Below are positions 1 to 4,558 of a DNA stretch of 6,906 bases, piece by piece. This DNA comes from an uncultured Clostridia bacterium (lineage in GTDB: Bacteria; Bacillota_A; Clostridia; Christensenellales; CAG-138), in the NCBI GenBank assembly GCA_947302865.1, contig CAMYWS010000058.1:1-6906 (forward strand), in the 5' to 3' direction. The notes below the pieces were generated by a model. That model searched no databases and was not told the origin of the DNA. It was given only the letters and a program-made list of their open reading frames with translations. The translations under genes and the position numbers were made by a program. Positions within the stretch are counted from its first letter, which is position 1, and each line of letters opens with the position of its first letter.

Positions 1-38
1 AGCAGCAGCGCAAGCAGCTTCTTGTATGACGTTTTCAT
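1..38 (-). CDS. Start of a gene encoding a protein with a probable signal peptide (partial)
   Basis: Only the first 12 full codons lie in the window. They read MKTSYKKLLALL, with another leucine likely next: a basic n-region followed by a hydrophobic run, as in the start of a signal peptide or membrane anchor. The ATG complementary to 36-38 is chosen because AGGAAGGAG (complement of 46-54) ends 7 nt upstream. A second in-frame ATG at 42-44 sits only 1 nt from that Shine-Dalgarno and is less likely. The product is therefore probably exported or membrane-anchored, but its function cannot be seen from this fragment. The gene runs off the left edge, in the same direction as the aminopeptidase gene that ends at 183. 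Confidence 0.7.
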   Translation of the reverse strand, partial: MKTSYKKLLALL

Positions 39-45
39 AAGCATA

Positions 46-54
46 CTCCTTCCT
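46..54 (-). promoter_or_regulatory. Ribosome binding site deciding the start of the left-edge gene
   Basis: The minus strand reads AGGAAGGAG, which matches the anti-Shine-Dalgarno well. It is 7 nt before the ATG at 38-36 and only 1 nt before the alternative ATG at 44-42, so it favours the inner start. Confidence 0.65.
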
Positions 55-132
55 GTTCGGATTGCGGCGTGCAGACGCACGGCACGCAGTCCCTTCATAA
101 CTATTGACACCGCAGAACGCCGAAATGTTACG

Positions 133-157
133 CGTGAAAATAATATATTATTTCACG
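133..157. repeat. AT-rich near-perfect inverted repeat in an intergenic region
   Basis: The arms are CGTGAAA (133-139) and TTTCACG (151-157). They extend inwards through TAAT (141-144) and ATTA (147-150), with one unpaired A at 140 and a 2-nt centre. That gives 11 paired positions in a 25-nt element, strikingly AT-rich at its core against a GC-rich background. It lies between the end of the aminopeptidase gene and the start of the left-edge gene. It could be a protein-binding operator for the left-edge gene or a weak hairpin at the operon end. There is no clean T-tract on either side, so an operator seems at least as likely as a terminator. Confidence 0.5.
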
Positions 158-165
158 TCCGTGCT

Positions 166-181
166 GCAGGGGCCCCCCTGC
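166..181 (-). terminator. GC hairpin just after the aminopeptidase stop codon (possible weak terminator)
   Basis: GCAGGGG (166-172) pairs with CCCCTGC (175-181) around a 2-nt centre. In practice the loop would open to 4-6 nt. It begins 1 nt after the TGA of the aminopeptidase gene in the direction of transcription. No U-tract follows, so it may stabilise the 3' end of the mRNA or act with a termination factor rather than be a strong intrinsic terminator. Confidence 0.35.
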
Positions 182-182
182 G

Positions 183-1412
183 TCAGAACGCGAAATTGCC
201 GTTGACAAAGACCGGGATCTCGCGGCCGTCATGCGTGTAGCCCGTGACCTTGAGGTCCGAGGTTCCCACCATGAAGTCGACGTGCGTGATGGAGTCGTTG
301 ATCCCTGCTGCAACGAGTTCTTCCTTTGTCATGTTCGCGCCGCCCTCGACGTTCGAAGCATACGCCTTGCCGAACGCAAAATGGCAGGCGGCGTTCTCGT
401 CGAACAGGGTCTCATAATAGAGCGTCTTCGAATTGCTGATCGGAGAGTCGTACGGCACGAGCGCGACCTCGCCGAAGTACGACGCGCCTTCGTCCACGCT
501 GATCGCGGCCTTCAGTACGTCTTCGCCCTTCGTCGCCTCCGCTTTGACGATCCTGCCGTCCTTCATGGTGAAGCGGATGTTCTCGATCACGTTGCCGTCG
601 CGGCACAGCGGCATGGACGCGCACACAACGCCGTTGATGCCCGTTTTCTTGTTCGCGGTGAAGCATTCCTCGGTCGGGATGTTCGGCATGTATTCCTGTC
701 CGGACGCGGTGCGGTCGCCGCCCGCTTCCCATACGTGCGTGTCGGCAAGCTCGACCCAGAGGTCCGTGCCGAGCGCGTTCTCATAGTGCAGCTTTTCGAA
801 GTGATACCCGTTCAGGATGCGCACATGCTCACGGAGGTTTCTGGCATGCTTCTTCCACGCCTCGACCGCCGTGCCGTCGCCCTTCACGCGGCACGCCATG
901 AAGATCTTGTCCCACAGCGCGTTGACCGCGTCCGCTTCGCTGAGATCCGGGAAGACCTTCTTTGCCCATTTGGGGCTCGAAAGCGCGCCGATGCCCCACG
1001 GGAAGACGTTCTGATCCTGATAACGGCGATATTCTTTGAGCTTTTCGCCGGACGCCTTGTGCGCGCGCAGGATGCGGTCGCTGTCCACGCCCAAAAGATT
1101 CTCCGGATCGTCTGAAATCAGATGCAGAAACGCCGCGCCTTCCTTTGAATAATGCGTATAGAGGTCCGCGCGGAACTGCGGGAATTCGTCGAACACCGCG
1201 CTGTCGGCATGCAGGAACCTTGCGCGGGTCATGTGATCGTCGTTCCACATCATCACGACCTCCCGGCAGCCGTTTTCATACGCGACGTCCGCGCACATCC
1301 GCGCAAACGGCGCCTGATCGACCGGCGCGAACAGCAGCAGCGTCTGTCCCTTCTGAATATTGACGCCGACCTCGACCAACAGTTTTGCGTACTCTTTGAG
1401 CTTGTTTTCCAT
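183..1412 (-). CDS. M29-family metallo-aminopeptidase (AmpS/PepS/aminopeptidase T type)
   Basis: This 409-residue protein has the usual length of peptidase family M29, cytoplasmic dimeric enzymes that remove N-terminal residues from peptides using two metal ions. The family ligand set is visible: E249 in NIPTEECFTA, E315 in YFGEVALVP, H344 in CHFAFGKAY, and H377 and D379 in ITHVDFMVG. Family knowledge places the metal ligands at these motifs; I matched them by eye. No signal peptide is present, which fits an intracellular peptide-recycling role. The ATG complementary to 1410-1412 is chosen because AAGGAAGGGG lies 7 nt upstream. A TTG seven codons earlier overlaps that Shine-Dalgarno and is rejected as the start. 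The gene begins 24 nt after the stop of the DUF4003-like gene and has no obvious promoter of its own, so the two are probably cotranscribed. All key residues are present and the frame is intact. Confidence 0.93.
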   Translation of the reverse strand: MENKLKEYAKLLVEVGVNIQKGQTLLLFAPVDQAPFARMCADVAYENGCREVVMMWNDDHMTRARFLHADSAVFDEFPQFRADLYTHYSKEGAAFLHLISDDPENLLGVDSDRILRAHKASGEKLKEYRRYQDQNVFPWGIGALSSPKWAKKVFPDLSEADAVNALWDKIFMACRVKGDGTAVEAWKKHARNLREHVRILNGYHFEKLHYENALGTDLWVELADTHVWEAGGDRTASGQEYMPNIPTEECFTANKKTGINGVVCASMPLCRDGNVIENIRFTMKDGRIVKAEATKGEDVLKAAISVDEGASYFGEVALVPYDSPISNSKTLYYETLFDENAACHFAFGKAYASNVEGGANMTKEELVAAGINDSITHVDFMVGTSDLKVTGYTHDGREIPVFVNGNFAF

Positions 1413-1436
1413 TTTTGTTCCCCTTCCTTGCAATAT

Positions 1437-2408
1437 TCAATGTGCGCTCGCCGCCATCGAAACGACGACGAACAGCAAAATTCCCGACATCAGAAGCGTC
1501 TGCAGCAGGTCGCGCTTCTTTGCATACTCGCGCTCGGTCAGCGGCGCGCGGCTCAATGCGTCGATCGCCGCAAGCGCCGTTGCGTATACGAGCCGCTGGC
1601 TCCGTCCGATACGCATCGGCGAAAAGCCCTTCTGTTCGCGGAGGTACGCCGAAAGCTCGACGATCAGCGCCGCGGTCTCCTTTTCGGGCACGTCCAGCCC
1701 CGCAAGGAATGCCAACAGCGGCAGATCGAGCATCTCGCGGTTCTTCTCGCCCGCGGTACGCACCGCGTCGTAGAGCCGTTCGGTCTTCAGCGCAAGCTCG
1801 TCCGCCGGCTGATCCGAAAACGCGATCGCAAAGCTTGCCATCTGCGCCGGATTCGTGCGTCCGAACCGTCCCGAAAGCAGGTCCATCGCCGCGTCCATGC
1901 GCGCGGACAATCCGGACTTGTCCGCGCCGTACATGGCGAACAGCACGGCGAACATCACGTCCTCGCCGCCGGTCAGGACCCGGTGCGCGTGCCGCATTTC
2001 AAGATAATGCTCCCGCGCGAGCTTTGCCACCGTTTCCGCGCGGTCGTGGTACTTTGCCATCAGAAACGCCGCCGGACACAGGTAGTCGGTCGGGATGAAC
2101 CCCGCCGCCTTGAGCTTTTTCAGGTTGTCCTTCGCGTAGTTCAGCCGCTGCGCGCCGTCCTCGTACTCGCCGATCTTGATCGCCGCGGGCGCCATACCGA
2201 GTCCCCGGAACGCCGAAAAGATACCGGTGTTCCTTTTGAGGATCTTCTTGCCGCGCCGGATCGAATCGAGGTCTGCGTCCCGATCGTCGATGCCGAGCAA
2301 AAGCGCGCACAGGCAATGCACCTGCGGCGTGGACATCCGGAACGTGCGTTCGATCCGTCTTCTGTTTTCCATGAACTGTTCCGTGCGGCGCATCGTTCCG
2401 CTTTGCAT
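1437..2408 (-). CDS. DUF4003-like protein with C-terminal membrane helix
   Basis: The protein has 323 residues and is mostly helical, with many Ala, Leu and charged residues. The segment MRHAHRVLTGGEDVMFAVLF (about 138-157) resembles the conserved H..LT...D..fA.L core I associate with DUF4003, a Firmicute family of unknown function. This assignment is from memory of the family pattern, so treat it as moderate. Residues 303-320 (QTLLMSGILLFVVVSMAA) form a hydrophobic helix ending almost at the C-terminus, which suggests tail anchoring with the helical body in the cytoplasm. The ATG complementary to 2406-2408 is preferred: GGAGG (complement of 2417-2421) lies 8 nt upstream and overlaps an earlier in-frame ATG that lacks its own ribosome site. 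It is the first gene of a probable operon with the M29 aminopeptidase. No catalytic motif is recognisable. Confidence 0.85.
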   Translation of the reverse strand: MQSGTMRRTEQFMENRRRIERTFRMSTPQVHCLCALLLGIDDRDADLDSIRRGKKILKRNTGIFSAFRGLGMAPAAIKIGEYEDGAQRLNYAKDNLKKLKAAGFIPTDYLCPAAFLMAKYHDRAETVAKLAREHYLEMRHAHRVLTGGEDVMFAVLFAMYGADKSGLSARMDAAMDLLSGRFGRTNPAQMASFAIAFSDQPADELALKTERLYDAVRTAGEKNREMLDLPLLAFLAGLDVPEKETAALIVELSAYLREQKGFSPMRIGRSQRLVYATALAAIDALSRAPLTEREYAKKRDLLQTLLMSGILLFVVVSMAASAH

Positions 2409-2438
2409 ACCGAAAACCTCCATAATTATCTATTCTAT

Positions 2439-2467
2439 ATTATGCCATAAACCGGGCCGTTTGAAAA
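2439..2467 (-). promoter_or_regulatory. Probable sigma-A promoter for the DUF4003-like/aminopeptidase operon
   Basis: On the minus strand TTTTCA (complement of 2462-2467) and CATAAT (complement of 2439-2444) are separated by exactly 17 nt. The -10 matches the consensus at 5 of 6 positions and the -35 at 4 of 6. Transcription would start near 2432, giving a leader of about 25 nt that contains the GGAGG site at 2417-2421. Confidence 0.55.
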
Positions 2468-2472
2468 GCCCT

Positions 2473-2491
2473 TTTTACGGGAGCCGTAAAA
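2473..2491. repeat. Perfect 8-bp inverted repeat beside the minus-strand promoter (operator candidate)
   Basis: TTTTACGG (2473-2480) and CCGTAAAA (2484-2491) are perfect complements around GAG. The element sits 5 bp upstream of the -35 box at 2462-2467 in the divergent intergenic region. With a 3-nt loop and no T-tract beyond the stem in a useful direction, it looks more like a dyad operator than a terminator. Confidence 0.5.
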
Positions 2492-2524
2492 TGGCGCAGA
2501 CTGTTTGCGGCGATCACAACGCAT

Positions 2525-2566
2525 GACGGTATGAGCCGTCGGAAGAAAAGGTGAAAGCCCCTTTTC
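2525..2566 (+). repeat. Two consecutive hairpin-forming repeats in the divergent intergenic region
   Basis: GACGG (2525-2529) pairs with CCGTC (2536-2540), loop 6 nt. GAAAAGG (2545-2551) pairs with CCTTTTC (2560-2566), loop 8 nt. With the dyad at 2473-2491 they make three adjacent inverted repeats. No known riboswitch or leader family is recognised. If the metallophosphoesterase transcript starts at the nearer promoter (2646-2654), these elements are not transcribed with it and would act as DNA sites, if they act at all. Confidence 0.35.
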
Positions 2567-2645
2567 CGCATATGCATGCGAGCATTTACGAATCCGTCTC
2601 CGCCGCGACTTTGTTTGTCGAAAACACCATCTGTCACGTTTCGCG

Positions 2646-2654
2646 TGCTATGCT
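2646..2654 (+). promoter_or_regulatory. Possible extended -10 promoter for the metallophosphoesterase gene
   Basis: TGC followed by TATGCT (2649-2654) fits an extended -10 pattern, 28 nt before the ATG. No good -35 hexamer is found 16-18 nt upstream. An alternative is TTGAAA (2461-2466) with TAAAAT (2487-2492), but its 20-nt spacing is too long. Confidence 0.3.
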
Positions 2655-2682
2655 CCGGCAAAACTCTTCCGGAGGCGAAACC

Positions 2683-3822
2683 ATGTCCAAAACCAATATG
2701 TTCCGGGCGCTGTGGCTGCTGCTGCTTTCCCTCGTATGCGTGCTGATGTTCTACTATCGGCGCGAGAGCACGAAATCCCCGCAGGAAACGTTCTCCGGCG
2801 AGGACGCCGTTGCCGTGGCGACGGTCACGGAACGCACGCCCGCCCCGCTGCCGACGGAAACGCCGACGCCGCTTTCCGCACCCGTTCCCACCGTGTACGA
2901 GGTCACGGAGGTCTTTATCCCCCTGCTCTTCACGCCCTCCCCCGTGCCCGCCACGCTCCCGCCGACGGACCCGCCCGCCGAACCGCCCACGCCTGCCCCG
3001 ACCGTGGTCCCGGAGGCTGCCGAGCCGTTTTCGCTGATCTGGTTCTCGGACACGCAGTACTACGCCTATAAGCGGCCGGATATCTTCCTTGTCATGGCGG
3101 ACTGGGCGGTGCGCGTCAGGGACGAGTACAACGCCGCCGCGGTCGTGTGCACCGGCGATATCGTCGACAACCGCAATTATACGCGGCATTGGACGAACGC
3201 GGAAGCGGCGATCTCGCGCTTTACCGAACAGATCCCGTTCTACTGCGTCGCCGGCAACCACGACGTCGGCGCGGACAAGGTCGAATACGGGACCTATCTT
3301 TCGTATGATTTCTGCAGCGCGCCGGAAGCAATGGAGTTTTCCGACGACCGCCGCTGCTGGGTCCTGCCGATGTGGGAACAGGGCATCCTGCTCTGCGGGA
3401 TCGGCTGGCAGAACGACGCCGCCTACGCCGACTGGCTGAACGCGCGCATCGCTGCGTATCAGGAGCTTCCCGCCGTGCTGCTCGTGCACAGCTTCCTGAA
3501 CGACGACGGATCGCTTTCCACGAACGGCAAGCGTGTCGAAAAGGCGATCCTCAGAAATTCGCCCTCCGTGCGGCTCGTGCTGTGCGGGCACAACGACGGT
3601 TCCGCGCGCTGGTCGCGGAAATACCCGGACGGACACGTGGTCAACGCCATGATGTACAACTTCCAGGACGACAAAAAATACGGGCTCGGTTACGCCCGCA
3701 TCCTGATGTTCAATACCTCCACCCGCAACATCGCGATCACGACCTACTCCCCGTACCTGAACGACTACAACTATTACAAGGACGCTTCGAAGGACACGTT
3801 TACGATCTATGGCGCGTGGTAA
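2683..3822 (+). CDS. Membrane-anchored metallophosphoesterase of the 'SDTQ' subtype
   Basis: The protein has 379 residues. Residues 8-24 form one hydrophobic segment. There is no usable lipobox, because C19 is preceded by Val, so it is probably a signal anchor. Residues about 51-110 are a Pro/Thr-rich stalk with TPxP-like units. The catalytic domain follows from about 116 and shows the calcineurin-like signature: D123 in SDTQ, GDIVDN at 158-163, GNHD at 191-194, H269 in LLVHS and GH at 302-303. Two usual histidines are replaced: DxH is D-T-Q, and the final GHxH is GHND. Related Firmicute proteins share the SDTQ form, so the enzyme may still be active on an unknown phosphoester, probably outside the membrane. 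The ATG at 2683 is chosen because GGAGG (2671-2675) is 7 nt upstream and the anchor follows directly. The frame stays open to a GTG at 2551, but that extension has a weaker ribosome site and would bury the anchor. A terminator follows the stop. Confidence 0.88.
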   Translation: MSKTNMFRALWLLLLSLVCVLMFYYRRESTKSPQETFSGEDAVAVATVTERTPAPLPTETPTPLSAPVPTVYEVTEVFIPLLFTPSPVPATLPPTDPPAEPPTPAPTVVPEAAEPFSLIWFSDTQYYAYKRPDIFLVMADWAVRVRDEYNAAAVVCTGDIVDNRNYTRHWTNAEAAISRFTEQIPFYCVAGNHDVGADKVEYGTYLSYDFCSAPEAMEFSDDRRCWVLPMWEQGILLCGIGWQNDAAYADWLNARIAAYQELPAVLLVHSFLNDDGSLSTNGKRVEKAILRNSPSVRLVLCGHNDGSARWSRKYPDGHVVNAMMYNFQDDKKYGLGYARILMFNTSTRNIAITTYSPYLNDYNYYKDASKDTFTIYGAW

Positions 3823-3826
3823 ACGG

Positions 3827-3854
3827 CGGGACGTCCCATCCGGACGTCCCGTTT
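3827..3854 (+). terminator. Hairpin terminator after the metallophosphoesterase gene
   Basis: CGGGACGTCC (3827-3836) pairs perfectly with GGACGTCCCG (3842-3851) around a 5-nt loop, beginning 4 nt after the TAA stop. A short T-run (TTTGCATT) follows. The strong stem and position support an intrinsic terminator, although the T-tract is poor. Confidence 0.7.
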
Positions 3855-3926
3855 GCATTGCCTCACAGACGAAACGCCGCGCCGCGGAAGCACTTCCGTT
3901 CTTTTTCCCCGTTTCTTTACCGGTTT

Positions 3927-3958
3927 TTGACAATTCCGACACATCTTTCCGTTATGAT
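3927..3958 (+). promoter_or_regulatory. Promoter region of the sigma-factor operon
   Basis: A perfect TTGACA (3927-3932) is followed by TATGAT (3953-3958) at an over-long 20-nt spacing, and by CGTTAT (3950-3955) at 17 nt. The first reading is a sub-optimal sigma-A promoter. The second resembles ECF-type promoters, whose -10 often begins CGT, and would allow autoregulation. The position, about 75-80 nt before the ATG and after the preceding terminator, supports a promoter here; which sigma factor reads it is open. Confidence 0.5.
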
Positions 3959-4003
3959 AAAAGAAAAACGCAACCTCGCTTTGCAAACGTCCCTCTTTTG
4001 TGG

Positions 4004-4017
4004 TGTAAGGACTTACA
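4004..4017. repeat. Perfect dyad TGTAAG-GA-CTTACA in the leader of the sigma gene
   Basis: TGTAAG (4004-4009) and CTTACA (4012-4017) are perfect inverted repeats with a 2-nt centre. The element ends 16 nt before the ATG of the sigma factor and just before its AAAGGG ribosome site. A 2-nt loop makes a stable RNA hairpin unlikely, so a DNA-binding site is the likelier reading. Confidence 0.45.
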
Positions 4018-4033
4018 AAAAGGGCTCACGCTT

Positions 4034-4558
4034 ATGCAACAGGATTACTTTGACAGAATCTACGAAAAGACCTACCATCCGCTGCTGCGCTACGCGATCG
4101 TGCATTTAAGCGATCCGCTCGACGCCGAGGACGCGCTGCAGAACGTCTTTATCGACTTTTACCGGCGCATCGAATCGTGCGGGCACGCCGACATTCTCGC
4201 CCCGCAGCTCTTTCTTCTGAAGATGCTGAAGCGCGAGATCATCCGAAACTACGCCGAACGCGGCGCGCACGAAACGTCGCCGCTCGAGGACGATGCCGCA
4301 GCCGATCCGCTGTCGTTTACGGACGCGGTCGAAGCGCGGGTGATGGCGGGTCAGGTCTTTGACGCCGCAAAGACGCTTTCCAAGGATACCTACCGCGTCT
4401 TTGTGCTGTATTACGGCTTCGAGCAGTCCGTTTCCCAGATCGCAAAAGAGATGAAGCTTTCGGAGGAAGCGGTGAAAAGCCGTCTTTTTCGCGGCAGAAA
4501 CGCCGTCCGGCGTCTGCTTGCGAAACCAACCGATCAGCGAGGATACAACCATGAATGA
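4034..4558 (+). CDS. ECF-like sigma-70 family RNA polymerase sigma factor
   Basis: The 174-residue protein has the two domains of group 4 (ECF) sigma factors. Region 2 spans roughly 5-72 and contains DAEDALQNVFIDFYRRI (30-46), a variant of the DAED.vQevF core-binding helix. Region 4 spans about 114-162, with RVFVLYYGFEQSVSQIAKEM then LSEEAVKSRLFRGR, the helix-turn-helix that reads the -35 element. The linker between them (about 75-110) is acidic. Its job would be to direct RNA polymerase to a small regulon, probably envelope-related. The ATG at 4034 is used because region 2 begins directly after it and AGGG (4021-4024) lies 9 nt upstream, a modest ribosome site. The upstream frame is open but runs through promoter and terminator DNA. 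The last 8 nt overlap the start of the next gene, so the two are probably translationally coupled, a typical sigma/anti-sigma arrangement. Confidence 0.92.
   Translation: MQQDYFDRIYEKTYHPLLRYAIVHLSDPLDAEDALQNVFIDFYRRIESCGHADILAPQLFLLKMLKREIIRNYAERGAHETSPLEDDAAADPLSFTDAVEARVMAGQVFDAAKTLSKDTYRVFVLYYGFEQSVSQIAKEMKLSEEAVKSRLFRGRNAVRRLLAKPTDQRGYNHE
4539..4543 (+). promoter_or_regulatory. Ribosome binding site of the membrane sensor gene, inside the sigma gene
   Basis: GAGGA lies 7 nt before the ATG at 4551, within the last codons of the sigma gene. It supports this start over an upstream in-frame codon at 4518 that would overlap the sigma gene further. Confidence 0.55.

Noticed and set aside
104..109. 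Perfect TTGACA on the plus strand in the left intergenic region
   Set aside because: No acceptable -10 hexamer lies 16-18 nt downstream, and the nearest plus-strand gene is far away on the other side of the minus-strand operon.
231..1115. 294-codon plus-strand open frame over the aminopeptidase gene
   Set aside because: Antisense to an M29 protein with all metal ligands intact; composition is Arg/Val/Asp-rich and looks like a reverse-complement shadow.
1152..2450. 432-codon open frame on the plus strand over the DUF4003-like and aminopeptidase genes
   Set aside because: Arg/His/Val-rich with no motif, spans the junction of two well-supported minus-strand genes, and lacks a ribosome site. 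A shadow.
2551..2682. GTG-initiated 44-residue N-terminal extension of the metallophosphoesterase
   Set aside because: The frame is open, but the ATG at 2683 has a strong GGAGG at the right distance and places the membrane anchor at the N-terminus. The extension also overlaps probable promoter and hairpin DNA.
2811..3012. Pro/Thr-rich coding repeats as a possible tandem DNA repeat or CRISPR-like array
   Set aside because: The repetition is in amino-acid composition only; there is no fixed repeat unit or spacing at the DNA level. It is a protein stalk.
2440..3942. 500-codon open frame on the minus strand over the metallophosphoesterase gene
   Set aside because: It is antisense to a gene with clear catalytic motifs, is very rich in Arg/Gly/Val, has no domain pattern, and runs through the terminator and the control regions on both sides. 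It is an effect of G/C-rich third codon positions.
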